Positions 44,391 to 53,674 of a stretch of DNA of 64,000 nucleotides are shown here, one piece after another (positions within the stretch are counted from its first letter, which is position 1; every line of letters starts with the position of its first letter). The stretch covers positions 26,722 to 90,721 of the forward strand of contig NZ_CP045421.1 of assembly GCF_009363795.1 (NCBI RefSeq), in the 5' to 3' direction. The notes below the pieces were generated by a model. It was given only the letters and a program-made list of their open reading frames with translations. It made no database searches and was not told where the DNA came from. Position numbers and translations under genes: made by a program. This DNA is from Palleronia sp. THAF1 (GTDB taxonomy: Bacteria; Pseudomonadota; Alphaproteobacteria; Rhodobacterales; Rhodobacteraceae).

Positions 44391-45655
44391 CCAAAAGGCG
44401 CAACCATTCGGCCTTGTTTTCCGCCATTATCCAAAAGTTGGGCTCTGTCCCAAGTGGCAACAAAACCCAAGGCGTCAACGCTTTCTGAACCAACTGCGAT
44501 CAGATGTAGTGGCCCCTGAGCCGACCAAGTATTCAGCTTGCTGGCCAACACTCTGTGCTTGGCGGGTGCGTCTTCCGCAGAAACCGACAGCGGTTCGGTA
44601 TGCATAAAGATTGCATCGGATGGAGCATCAATGAAATCCAAGGCCGATCGGGTTCCCAAAACCACCGTTCGCGCCCGCTCACCGTTGCCTGCGATTTCAA
44701 TAGCACGCTTTCGCCGACGACGGTCCGAAACGCTTTCACACAGTGGCATAAAAAGCTGAGGGTGACGCATCAGCACCTTGGCAGCAACAAACCACGCCCG
44801 CGCCTTGATGGCACTGACCAGACGTTCGTATCGCAGGGCCCGCCGCAGTTCTTGCCCGCGCCTGTCGGCCGCCTTCGACACCTCCCTTACGTCCGCTTTT
44901 GCGATAAGATCATCGTTGCTCGCGATGATCGCAGCAAGAGCATCCTCCGAAAGACGATGCGACAGTGACGCCGTATGCCTACGATACAAATACAATGGCA
45001 ATGGGAGAACATGCATTGGTGGACCGGCCAGTAGAAGTCTCAGGTAAAAATCGAAATCTTCTCCAACTGACAATCGCGTATCGTACCGCAGACCCTCGAT
45101 CCTGGAGCGCGCGATAAGGGGCTTGAGATATCCCAACGAACCAATCCCCTGCGGTCCTATATCACTGCGTACAAGATCGGCCGCATTAACGGTTGTATTG
45201 CTGTCGATGCCGAGGCTTTGCAGGAGAGTCTCTTCGCCAGCATCCGCCGCACCGAAGGGAACAAGATCATCGGCAATCATGTCGGTCCCAGCCTCACCTG
45301 CGGCAGCCAACAACAGTTCTATCCGGCGGGGGTGTAGAACATCATCGGAATCGACGACGGCAATCCAATCGCCACGAGAGGCATCAAGTGCCGCGTTACG
45401 CGCAGACGCAACGCCGACGTTGCGGTCCCTCAAGATGACACGGATACGTTCATCGGTCGCTGCGAGCCGGGACAGGATCGCGACACTATCGTCGGTCGAA
45501 GCGTCATCGACAACAACCAACTCCAGGCGGCTATGGGTCTGCGCAAACACTGAGCAAACCGCTGCGGCTAGAAAAGGTCCGCCACAGTAGTTTGCCATGA
45601 TGATCGAAACGAGCGGCGCACCGCCGTCGGAACCGCCGACCCAATCCGAGGTCAC
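44354..45655 (-). CDS. Glycosyltransferase family 2 (ExoO-like, with C-terminal extension)
   Basis: This 433-residue protein reads VSIIMANYCGGPFLAAAVCS, VVDDASTDDSVAILS and VVDSDDVLHPRRI, then LGYLKPLIA...LRYDTRLSVGEDFDFYLRLL, the same ExoO-like pattern as the convergent neighbour. About 120 extra C-terminal residues (from around 310) form a small alpha/beta-looking domain that I do not recognise. The start is GTG overlapping the exoY stop (GTGA), so it is translationally coupled to exoY. The two ExoO-like proteins probably add two similar sugars. Confidence 0.88.
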   Translation of the reverse strand: MTSDWVGGSDGGAPLVSIIMANYCGGPFLAAAVCSVFAQTHSRLELVVVDDASTDDSVAILSRLAATDERIRVILRDRNVGVASARNAALDASRGDWIAVVDSDDVLHPRRIELLLAAAGEAGTDMIADDLVPFGAADAGEETLLQSLGIDSNTTVNAADLVRSDIGPQGIGSLGYLKPLIARSRIEGLRYDTRLSVGEDFDFYLRLLLAGPPMHVLPLPLYLYRRHTASLSHRLSEDALAAIIASNDDLIAKADVREVSKAADRRGQELRRALRYERLVSAIKARAWFVAAKVLMRHPQLFMPLCESVSDRRRRKRAIEIAGNGERARTVVLGTRSALDFIDAPSDAIFMHTEPLSVSAEDAPAKHRVLASKLNTWSAQGPLHLIAVGSESVDALGFVATWDRAQLLDNGGKQGRMVAPFGQSSVEGSSSNR

Positions 45656-46392
45656 GACGTCTCCGAAGACCGCATCGCCGCAGGCAAGGTACGCGCCAAA
45701 ATTATGACATCGGTCAGGTCATTGCGCTTGGTGACATACTTGCGGTCAAAGGCAACTCGGCGACCGTAACTTGTCGAATTGCGACCACTGACCTGCCACA
45801 GACCAGTAATGCCGGGGCGCGCACTCAAATAGTGACGCTGCGACCGACCGTAGCGCAGGAGCTCATCAGCCTTAACAGGACGCGGGCCCACCAAGCTCAT
45901 CTCGCCTTTGACGACGTTGATAAGTTGCGGCAGCTCATCAAGACTAAGCTTGCGGAGTACGCCGCCTACACGAGTAACACGCGGATCGTCTTTGAGCTTT
46001 TGCGTCTCCTCCCACTCGATCCGTGCAAGAGGATTTCGCGCAAGGTGGTCGATAAGGATCTGGTCGCCGTTCGCGTCCATCGTACGAAATTTCATACAGG
46101 AGAACGGACGGTTGTTGTAGCCGACACGCGTGTGGCCATAGAGGGCACCGCCAGAGGAGGTGGCTGCGACAAGGGCCGCAAGGCCCAGCATGAGGGGCGC
46201 CAGAAGGATCAGCATTGTCACAGATACGGTGACATCTATCAGACGCTTAAAACCACCCCCAACAGGGGAAGGTACGTTTCCGTAGATCCTCCGGCCAGTC
46301 GATTTGCCTAACCCTATTATCCTATGCTCAGCTCGGTCTTCAACGGGCACGGCCCCTGAACTTAACAATCTTTTCATCGGTCGTTCCCACAT
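45652..46392 (-). CDS. exoY: ExoY-type undecaprenyl-phosphate sugar transferase
   Basis: This 246-residue protein has an N-terminal helix (IDVTVSVTMLILLAPLMLGL) and the ExoY-type core: CMKFRTMDANGD, the long NPLARIEWEETQKLKDDPRV linker typical of ExoY, then LSLDELPQLINVVKGEMSLV, GPRPVKADE and RPGITGLWQVSGRNS. ExoY starts succinoglycan assembly by transferring galactose-1-phosphate to undecaprenyl phosphate. The ATG at 46392 is chosen with GGCGAG upstream; a second Met five codons later is possible. A 525-bp leader region precedes it. Together with the coupled GT2 it forms a short minus-strand operon. Confidence 0.93.
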   Translation of the reverse strand: MWERPMKRLLSSGAVPVEDRAEHRIIGLGKSTGRRIYGNVPSPVGGGFKRLIDVTVSVTMLILLAPLMLGLAALVAATSSGGALYGHTRVGYNNRPFSCMKFRTMDANGDQILIDHLARNPLARIEWEETQKLKDDPRVTRVGGVLRKLSLDELPQLINVVKGEMSLVGPRPVKADELLRYGRSQRHYLSARPGITGLWQVSGRNSTSYGRRVAFDRKYVTKRNDLTDVIILARTLPAAMRSSETS

Positions 46393-46917
46393 TTCGTATT
46401 CTCGCCAAGCCTATCAGCCCAGACCGAATTTCATTTCCACCAAGCGCATCGCACTTTTCCATCGCCGCTCGTTCAGCTCTGTTCACTGACGACGGGACGG
46501 CCCCCTGTGCATGCGGATGCTTGCTCACAACGTAGACACGATTGCTGCACTTGCAAACGTCCCTAAATCTACACGCGACAATCCGCCGATATCGTAAGAC
46601 GTTTACAGGCCTCTTAATAACTACGCAGACATTCACGTCCGAGTGGAGTCTCGCATTTTGTTTCTTACGTCCAACAACAAACGGACTCCTGTATTCGTTC
46701 CAACAAAAGGTTTATACGATACGGTATTCTATTGGATGCACATCAAATCACCTAAATAACTGATGATATTGTATTATTATACTCTGCCGGAAAATGTGCC
46801 GAAAAGATACGCAGATACGCGCGGATCGTGGTCAGGATGAGAACCCATTGCTCTTGGAATGACGAACTCCTGAGCTATCCCCGGCAAAGCACATATCTGA
46901 CGCTGTTCGAAGCGCTT
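46393..46917. other. 525-bp AT-rich region upstream of exoY
   Basis: This gap lies between the stop of exoF and the start of exoY, both on the minus strand. No gene is supported. The stretch from about 46540 to 46810 is clearly richer in A and T than the surroundings and lacks consistent codon use. It should contain the exoY promoter and could hold regulatory sites. I see no terminator with a T-tract. Confidence 0.5.
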
Positions 46918-48243
46918 TTACTGGCTTCCAGACAAGGACTCACCATCCTCATTCATCATGCTGTCGAGAGAAGTATCGCTGCGCTGCAGCAATGTTGTGG
47001 AGGGTTCGAGAGAGATGGTCGGAAGGGTAACTTCAAGCACGTCGCCGCCGCGGATCGTGTCGGTTCGCCCAACCTGTATCACGCCGATATCCGGTCCAGC
47101 GCCGCGTGTGATCTCTAGCAGAGGTTCCGCATCACCAATAGCCGTCAACAAACCAGAACCTGTGTCGGACGCCTCGGAGTAAAGCGCGGCCTGTGTCTCC
47201 ATCTGAACCCGAATACGCTTGATGGCCTCTGATTGGCTTTGGATACTCTCGACTAGGTTCCGGCGACGCGTGTTGATTAGGTCCAAGCGATCGCGCTGCG
47301 TCTCGTTCAAGCTCTGTTCGGCGTTCAGCCGGGCAGTTTCAAGCTCCAACCTGCGGACTTGCTGGTCGGCGACCTGGCGCTCTAAGTCGCTTCGCCGGCT
47401 GGACGTCGTCAAGCCACGTTCGGCAAGCTGGGTGATATTCGCCAACTCTTCGTCGACGATCTCTTGCTGGCGCTCACGCAGGTCGATCTGCTGCGCCAAC
47501 CGTTCGATACGTTCTTCCAGAAGGGCTTCCAACTCGTCCAACTGCTCTAGGTTAGACTGCAGAGACTCGTCGCGAACACTCTTGATCTGCTTTTCCCGCT
47601 CAATCAGCTCTTGCCCGAAGGAGGTTCGGGTCAGCGATTCCGGCGGCTCTATGCTGCGATCATTCAGCTCTGCGCTTAGCCGCGCGAGTGTCGCAAGTCG
47701 GCCCGAAAGCTCAATCTCTAGGACGCGATAGGAACCAACGGCGTTCAACAGAGATCTGTCCCCACGCACCAGATCCGCGGCAGGGTTGTCTATTCCCTGC
47801 GCCAACGCAATGGCTTGCAGCACTGTCATACCAGGTTGGAACGGATGCTGCCCCGGCGCGCGCACATCGCCGATCACATAGACCGGCGGGTGACTGAGGA
47901 TGGTGACGCTGACACGTATTTGGTCGCGAAGCCCCATGTTGCCTTCGATCCGGGATTCCACGATCTGAGCAAAACTTTCCGGTGAAAGGTCCGCGCTATC
48001 CAGCGTTCCGGCCATGGGTAGCGTTACAAGCCCCTCGGCCCCGATCGGGTAGGTTCCGCCAAGGTTCTCCCACTGCGTATAAGTCTCCTGAACGGCATCC
48101 CAACGCCCCACCCGAACTTCAATCGATTGTCCCGGTTCCAGCTGTACCGTGTTGGTGTCCTCTTGGGCGCCAACAGGAAGGGGTAGCACCCCGAGGCCTA
48201 CAACCAGAGTGCGGAAACAGAAGACCCTAAGCATAAGTCTCAC
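46918..48243 (-). CDS. exoF: ExoF polysaccharide export protein
   Basis: This 441-residue protein has a signal sequence (FRTLVVGLGVLPLPVGAQ), a polysaccharide export domain (LEPGQSIEVRVGRWDAVQ), an SLBB domain (PVYVIGDVRAPGQHPFQPG) and a long coiled coil (residues ~180-350, Gln/Glu/Arg-rich). A final small domain contains RTDTIRGGDVLEVTLP. It forms the periplasmic/outer-membrane side of the export channel in succinoglycan-type systems. The first 17 bp overlap the end of exoP, which indicates translational coupling. It is a paralogue of the protein at 12117. Confidence 0.9.
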   Translation of the reverse strand: MRLMLRVFCFRTLVVGLGVLPLPVGAQEDTNTVQLEPGQSIEVRVGRWDAVQETYTQWENLGGTYPIGAEGLVTLPMAGTLDSADLSPESFAQIVESRIEGNMGLRDQIRVSVTILSHPPVYVIGDVRAPGQHPFQPGMTVLQAIALAQGIDNPAADLVRGDRSLLNAVGSYRVLEIELSGRLATLARLSAELNDRSIEPPESLTRTSFGQELIEREKQIKSVRDESLQSNLEQLDELEALLEERIERLAQQIDLRERQQEIVDEELANITQLAERGLTTSSRRSDLERQVADQQVRRLELETARLNAEQSLNETQRDRLDLINTRRRNLVESIQSQSEAIKRIRVQMETQAALYSEASDTGSGLLTAIGDAEPLLEITRGAGPDIGVIQVGRTDTIRGGDVLEVTLPTISLEPSTTLLQRSDTSLDSMMNEDGESLSGSQ

Positions 48244-50440
48244 GTTCTTCGTAACTTCCAGGCGTCATGTACTTACGTGCCGTGCGCAGCTTTGCCCCTT
48301 CCAGAACGCTGGTTGCCAGGCGGGCTTTGCACTGCGGGTGATCGGATATCGCCTCGGACGCCAGAGCGGGACGAATGGCGCCCCATGGAATCCGAAGAAT
48401 AGCCAGGTCGTACACAGAGGAGAGCGGACCGTACTCGACTGCGCCGCTCAGGGGTTCTGCCTCGATCAGAACGTAGTCAAAATTGGCGCGCAAATGATCG
48501 ACGATGGCTTCGACGTCATAGGGTCGCCCATTCGGCTGATCTGTGGTCGCATAATCATCCAACAGACCATCCATCCCTGTCATGGTGTATCCGTTTCGGC
48601 CCGCGCCCGGCACTTTGGTAAGCTCTGCCTCTGACCGATCCACCAGAAGCACGCGCTCCATACCGCGCGCCAGACGCTCGGCCAATCGAGCCGGCAGTTG
48701 ACTGTCATTGCTATCGAACGAGACCAACGGCACGAGCGACACGATCGTACCAGCCTCGTTCCCGCCCATCGTCTCACAACTGCGCGCAAGACGGTCTACC
48801 GTTCGTTGTGTCGTGCGCTCCGCCGCTTCGGACGACCCGTGCGACTGCACTGGGATCAGTCCCGCACAGTCCAGATCGAGCTGCCGCCGGATCTCTGATG
48901 CCGACCGTAGAGGCTTCGGCCTCAACTCGAGTGCGGCGGCGATCATGACGCCGATGAGACCGCCCAACAACAGGCCAGACATCAGCATCGATTTCTTCTG
49001 GGGGCTCGACGCGCCATCCGGCACCTCGGCCGGGGAGATCACCTTGACTGACGCGATGGGAAAACCCTGTTGTTGGGAAGTCACCTCGTATCGTTCGAGA
49101 TAGTCGCGATAGATGCTCGCGTATGTATCGGCGATAGCCTCTAGCTGGCGCAGACGACCCCGCACGGCGACATTGGCGTCGCTGGTGTCTGTGGCAGCTT
49201 GCAAGTTCGAGCGGAGCGACTCTTCGCGACTACGGGCGACCTCATAGGCGATACGCGCACTTTCTGTGACTTGCTCCAATTCATTGCGAATGATGGATTG
49301 CAGTTCATCTATGCTCTGCCCCAATTCAACGGCCTGGGGGTGATCTTCCCCGAAGCGGTCGACCAGGCGGCGGTAGCGCATGCTGGCATCAAGGTATTCT
49401 CGGCGCAATTCTTCGACCAACGAATCCGATGCCCCGCCAGTATCAGGCACAGCGACAATGGGTTCGCCTGCATCGGCCCGATCCAACAACGATTGCAGGC
49501 TGTCCAATCGCGCCCGTGCCCCTGCCGTATCAGCGCCAGAGGCCACCAGTTCGCTGGCCAGTTCAGATTGCTGCTGTTCGGTCAGAAGATTGCCGCGGAC
49601 CTCGACCAAGCCATTTTCGGCTCTGAACCGTTGTACCGCTGAGCCTGCTTCGAGGCTTTGCTTCTCCAGGGTAACAAGCCTTTCCTGCAACCAGTCGGCG
49701 GCATTGCCGGCCACCTGCCCGGCGACTTCCAGCTGGAAACGCTCATAAGTCTGTCCATAGGCACGAGCGATACGCGCACTGCGCACTGGGTCAAAACCAC
49801 TATAACCTATCTCGATAACAAAGCTGCGCCGCACGCGGGATACCGAAAGATTCTGCCGTAGAATCGAAGCCGCACGATCGCGGGGGGTGACGTCTAGGTC
49901 TATGACGTCGGACGCATCATTTTCCTGGGTCGCATCGTCGGCCTGAGTGCTCCTCTCGTTTCGCTGGGGCTCTGGCGGAGACAGTAATTCAGCCAGTGGT
50001 TCGGTAAGATACGACACCAAACCCAAGACTTCCTCGGTAGCACCGACAGGAGGGTTCAGAAAATCTTCATCGGCATCGAGTCCCAATCGGTCGACAACAT
50101 CGTACGCCAACGCCTTCGACTTGATGATTTCGACTTCGCTTTCGATAGAAGAGTCCGACAGAACCGCATTCGGCAAAGGGGAAACCTGGTTGAGTAAGTC
50201 TGCGCGTTCTTCATCCAGCAAGACCGTCTCGACTGCCGTGTAGCGCGGTACCGACCCCAGGATCGCGGCAATCGCAAGAACAGCTCCGATCAATGCACAC
50301 ACCCCCACAATCGGGGCCTGCCGCCGAGCGGCACGCATCAATCGGGAAAAGTCGATCTGAAAGTCGTCACGTCCCCCACCATCCGACGGCGTATTGGGCG
50401 GACGGCTGTGCGAGAAGACGCGTTCTTGAACGGGGTCCAT
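48227..50440 (-). CDS. exoP: ExoP/Wzc-like chain-length protein with degenerate kinase domain
   Basis: This ~737-residue protein starts at ATG 50440 after AAGGAAA. It has a Wzz domain with two transmembrane helices (IVGVCALIGAVLAIAAILG near residue 45 and MSGLLLGGLIGVMIAAALEL near 500), a long periplasmic coiled coil between them, and a cytoplasmic BY-kinase-like domain. In that domain the Walker A loop is replaced (VPLVSFDSNDSQLPARLAE), and the strand FDYVLIEAEPL has Glu where Walker B has Asp; only VLLVDRSE resembles Walker A'. A short Tyr-containing tail (KYMTPGSYEERETYA) remains. It probably controls chain length and export without ATP-driven phosphorylation. Confidence 0.9.
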   Translation of the reverse strand: MDPVQERVFSHSRPPNTPSDGGGRDDFQIDFSRLMRAARRQAPIVGVCALIGAVLAIAAILGSVPRYTAVETVLLDEERADLLNQVSPLPNAVLSDSSIESEVEIIKSKALAYDVVDRLGLDADEDFLNPPVGATEEVLGLVSYLTEPLAELLSPPEPQRNERSTQADDATQENDASDVIDLDVTPRDRAASILRQNLSVSRVRRSFVIEIGYSGFDPVRSARIARAYGQTYERFQLEVAGQVAGNAADWLQERLVTLEKQSLEAGSAVQRFRAENGLVEVRGNLLTEQQQSELASELVASGADTAGARARLDSLQSLLDRADAGEPIVAVPDTGGASDSLVEELRREYLDASMRYRRLVDRFGEDHPQAVELGQSIDELQSIIRNELEQVTESARIAYEVARSREESLRSNLQAATDTSDANVAVRGRLRQLEAIADTYASIYRDYLERYEVTSQQQGFPIASVKVISPAEVPDGASSPQKKSMLMSGLLLGGLIGVMIAAALELRPKPLRSASEIRRQLDLDCAGLIPVQSHGSSEAAERTTQRTVDRLARSCETMGGNEAGTIVSLVPLVSFDSNDSQLPARLAERLARGMERVLLVDRSEAELTKVPGAGRNGYTMTGMDGLLDDYATTDQPNGRPYDVEAIVDHLRANFDYVLIEAEPLSGAVEYGPLSSVYDLAILRIPWGAIRPALASEAISDHPQCKARLATSVLEGAKLRTARKYMTPGSYEERETYA

Positions 50441-50498
50441 CAAGTTTCCTTGTAGGTTGTGCCGCGCCCTGCACGACTTGGAGGTCTACAGGCCCGCA

Positions 50499-51797
50499 TC
50501 ATCGCGCTGCCGTTGTTTTTGAAAAAAGGCCAGAAAGATCGCTCGTTCCGGCCTGCGCGCCGCGCCAGCCTGCGGTCTTGGTTCGGATGTGGACGTGATC
50601 GAACAGGTGGACGATGACGAAACTGACCAAGAAAGATCCGGCGGTGTAGGCAGTGATGAAATCCACCTCTGCTCCGGATCGAACGAGGAAGAGAAGCGAC
50701 AGACCAGAACAGATCATGACCGATCCAGTGCCCCTACGCTGGAGTATTGCCGTTATGGGCATGGCGACAAGCAGCACGCAAATTCCGCCCACGAGAATCA
50801 GGCCCAGAATACCAAGCGCCACATAGCTTTCGATCAGAAGGTTATGGAAGTGGAACCCCGTGCGTCCGGTGATGAAGAACTCTTCCCAAAGCTGTTCGGC
50901 CTCGGGACGTCCGTGGGTCCAGAAAGCATTGTATCCCAGTCCGAACGTCGGGTTCCGAGCCCCGATCTCGATGGCCTGGTTCCAAAGGTAGGTGCGTCCG
51001 GTCAGGGTGGAGTCCTTGCCGAATGCGGCGAGGACAGCGTCGAATACCCCTGCCCTGAACGCCGCCAGGGCGGCCCCCGCAGTCGCGCTCAATAGCAGGC
51101 AGATGGCAGAAAAACGCAGACCACGTTCCAATGCAAAGAGACCGCGCACCATGAAGATTGCAGCGAAGGCCGCCCCGGCCGACAAGAGCGATGTGGCCGA
51201 ATCCGATTTCAGCAAAAGCCAAACGGCCATTCCCATCGCCCCGACGGCAAGCGGCCAGAGAACAAAATGCGTGCGGTAAATTGCCAAGAGGCCTAAGGCG
51301 AAAATCATCGTCAGGGTCGCAAAGTAGCCAAGCTGGTTCTTCGAAGCGAACGCGCCCTGAAACGCGTAGGAGCCATCGACGTAGTCGTATGAATAGCTTC
51401 CGTTCATGGCCGAGTAGACCAGAACAGCCAGTCCCCCCAGCGTCCCGCCCAGTGCAAGGTTCGGAACCGAAACCATCCGTGCCGCAACAATTCCACAGAA
51501 TATCGTGGTCGCGTATTGGATGGCGCTCCGAAGTGTGACGGATGGAACGTCGCTCCACGCGGTGGACAGTAGGAACGCAACGGGCAGCAATGAAAGCACA
51601 AGGATCGGCGCAGGATTCCGAAGCAGGATGCGCGGCGCCAGCGCAACCGGCAGAAACCAGACCGCGTAGAAGGCCAAGATAGAGATTTGGCCCAGTCGGA
51701 CAGAGTAGGCAAAGACGTAGAGTGACAGGGCAACTGCAGCGATCGCATAAATCGCGTTGCCGTCAGGGTCCGTCAACTTTCTTCGGTCAATGACCAA
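50499..51797 (-). CDS. exoQ: ExoQ-like polysaccharide polymerase
   Basis: This 432-residue protein has 10-11 hydrophobic helices and the large periplasmic loop of the Wzy/O-antigen-ligase family. The loop contains GRTYLWNQAIEIGARNPTFG and GFHFHNLLIESYVALGILG, a combination typical of ExoQ-type polymerases (the HN-x-x-I motif). It would polymerise repeat units in the periplasm. The start is TTG with GGAGG eight bases upstream. It precedes exoP in the same direction with a 58-bp gap, and exoQ-exoP-exoF form an operon. Confidence 0.88.
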   Translation of the reverse strand: MVIDRRKLTDPDGNAIYAIAAVALSLYVFAYSVRLGQISILAFYAVWFLPVALAPRILLRNPAPILVLSLLPVAFLLSTAWSDVPSVTLRSAIQYATTIFCGIVAARMVSVPNLALGGTLGGLAVLVYSAMNGSYSYDYVDGSYAFQGAFASKNQLGYFATLTMIFALGLLAIYRTHFVLWPLAVGAMGMAVWLLLKSDSATSLLSAGAAFAAIFMVRGLFALERGLRFSAICLLLSATAGAALAAFRAGVFDAVLAAFGKDSTLTGRTYLWNQAIEIGARNPTFGLGYNAFWTHGRPEAEQLWEEFFITGRTGFHFHNLLIESYVALGILGLILVGGICVLLVAMPITAILQRRGTGSVMICSGLSLLFLVRSGAEVDFITAYTAGSFLVSFVIVHLFDHVHIRTKTAGWRGAQAGTSDLSGLFSKTTAAR

Positions 51798-52014
51798 AAC
51801 GATGCCTCCCTGATCAGGTCTCGCCGGAAGCCGAGGACAATTTTGCGCGGTTAAATCTGTTAGCGCGCGAGGTCACGGTTCAGGTCCAAGATAAATCGTT
51901 TGCCGTGAATTTCTCCGACCAAAGTGGCTACGGGTCTCCAATGTGCAGGACCCAGTTACCACTTATGAACGATCATTTCACCTTGTCACGGTGCCGCTGC
52001 CGCCGTCCTGAGGC

Positions 52015-53337
52015 TCAGGTTGTTCCGAAACCTTTGCGACCCACCGCGTCGTACGCGGTGAAGCCCGCGCGTTCCACGTCGACTGCGGCGTAGACGTTGC
52101 GCAGGTCGGCCATACGCGCCTGCCGCATCGAACTGGCGATCTGGCTCAGATCCAGGGCGCGGAACTCGTTCCATTCGGTCAGGATGACCAGCAGATCGGC
52201 GTCCTGCGCGGCGTCGTAGGCATCGGCGTGCCAGCTGACGCCCGGCAGCAGCTTCTCACCCTCATGTCGGCCTTGCGGATCGCAGACGCGCACCTCTGCC
52301 CCGCCGCCCACGAGCGCGGGTACGATGGTAAGGGACGGCGCGTCGCGCATGTCATCGGTGTTGGGCTTGAAAGTCACGCCCAGCACCGCCACACGCTTGC
52401 CGTTGAAACTGCCGTCGCACAGGTCGCGCAGCTTTTCGGTCATGCGGCGCTTCATCTCTTCGTTCACCTCGATCACCGCTTCGGTGATGCGCATGGGGGC
52501 CGCGTGTTCCTGCCCGATGCGGGCCAGAGCCTTGGTATCCTTTGGGAAGCAGGATCCGCCGTAGCCTGGCCCCGCATGCAGGAACTTGTTGCCGATGCGC
52601 CCGTCCAGACCCATGCCGCGGCTGACCTGCTTGATGTCGGCGCCGACGCGCTCGCACAGGGACGCGATCTCGTTGATGAAGGTGATCTTCGTCGCAAGAA
52701 AGGCGTTGGCGGCGTATTTGATCATCTCTGCCGATTCCAGATCGGTCACGACGATGGGAAACTCGCGCAGGAACAGCGGGCGATAGATTTCCGACATGAC
52801 ATCGCCGGCGCGGTCGGACTGCACGCCGACGACCACGCGGTCGGGGCGCATGAAGTCATCGATGGCGGCGCCTTCGCGCAGGAACTCGGGGTTCGAGGCG
52901 ACCTCGAAATCCAGATCGGGGTTCGCCTGCGCCACGACCTCGGCCACCTTGCGGTTGGTGCCGACGGGAACGGTGGATTTCGTGACGATGACGACGCCCG
53001 GATCGGCGACGCGGGCGACTTCTTCTGCGGCGGCCATCACGTAGGTCAGATCGGCGTAGCCATCGCCGCGCCGTGTGGGCGTTCCAACGGCGATGAAAAC
53101 GGCCTGCACACCGCTCAGCGCGGCGGCCAAGTCCGTCGTGAAGCCCAGCCGCCCGGCAGCGACGTTCTTCGCCATCAGGACGTCTAGACCCGGCTCGTAG
53201 ATCGGCACTTCGCCGCCCTGCAACCGTTCGATCTTGCCGGCGTCCTTGTCGACGCAGATCACATCGTGGCCGAAATCCGAAAAGCACACACCCGAAACAA
53301 GGCCCACGTAGCCGGTGCCGATCATCGCGATTTTCAT
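52015..53337 (-). CDS. ugd: UDP-glucose 6-dehydrogenase, copy 2
   Basis: This 440-residue protein begins MKIAMIGTGYVGLVSGVCF with AGAGAG upstream; the ORF opens 20 codons earlier without conservation. It has the same order of motifs as copy 1 (VTDLESAEMIKYAANAFLA; catalytic Cys263 in YGGSCFPKDT; GVTFKPNTDDMRDAP). It makes UDP-glucuronate. Positions 52706-52775 are identical base for base with 18018-18087 of copy 1, while the 5' ends differ at many synonymous sites. A 217-bp gap separates its end from exoQ, which has the same orientation. Confidence 0.95.
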   Translation of the reverse strand: MKIAMIGTGYVGLVSGVCFSDFGHDVICVDKDAGKIERLQGGEVPIYEPGLDVLMAKNVAAGRLGFTTDLAAALSGVQAVFIAVGTPTRRGDGYADLTYVMAAAEEVARVADPGVVIVTKSTVPVGTNRKVAEVVAQANPDLDFEVASNPEFLREGAAIDDFMRPDRVVVGVQSDRAGDVMSEIYRPLFLREFPIVVTDLESAEMIKYAANAFLATKITFINEIASLCERVGADIKQVSRGMGLDGRIGNKFLHAGPGYGGSCFPKDTKALARIGQEHAAPMRITEAVIEVNEEMKRRMTEKLRDLCDGSFNGKRVAVLGVTFKPNTDDMRDAPSLTIVPALVGGGAEVRVCDPQGRHEGEKLLPGVSWHADAYDAAQDADLLVILTEWNEFRALDLSQIASSMRQARMADLRNVYAAVDVERAGFTAYDAVGRKGFGTT

Positions 53338-53674
53338 GAGTCGTACTCTCTTCCAAAGGTGCCCGTCAGAAGATGGGGGGCAAACATCAGGTGTCAATTC
53401 TGCACTGCAGAAAGTCTATCTGACCGACGTGCAAGTGAACACGGTGGGTATCCGCTGTGGTTGCATCAAGCACCACGCTCCTGACTTTTTCCATCCATCG
53501 CCTTCGTAGACTTGTGAAGACGCTGTGATTGCTTGGCTTCGACGCGCTCTTGTCGAACCTCCTCAGCGCACCGATGACCGCCAAATGATACGAGTAAAAA
53601 GGTTAGGTCTTCTGGGAAAAATCATTACGGAGAAACAAGCTAATTAGTTTCGCTCACTCCATGAAAGAGGAAGC
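53338..53674. other. 337-bp intergenic region upstream of copy-2 dehydrogenase
   Basis: There is no supported gene. The stretch lies between the start of the dehydrogenase and the stop of the ATP-grasp-like gene, both on the minus strand, and must hold the dehydrogenase promoter. I see no clear terminator hairpin. Confidence 0.45.

Noticed and set aside
52007..52019. CCTGAG-G-CTCAGG as a terminator hairpin of the dehydrogenase gene
   Set aside because: The loop would be one base, which cannot fold, and it overlaps the stop codon without a T-tract.
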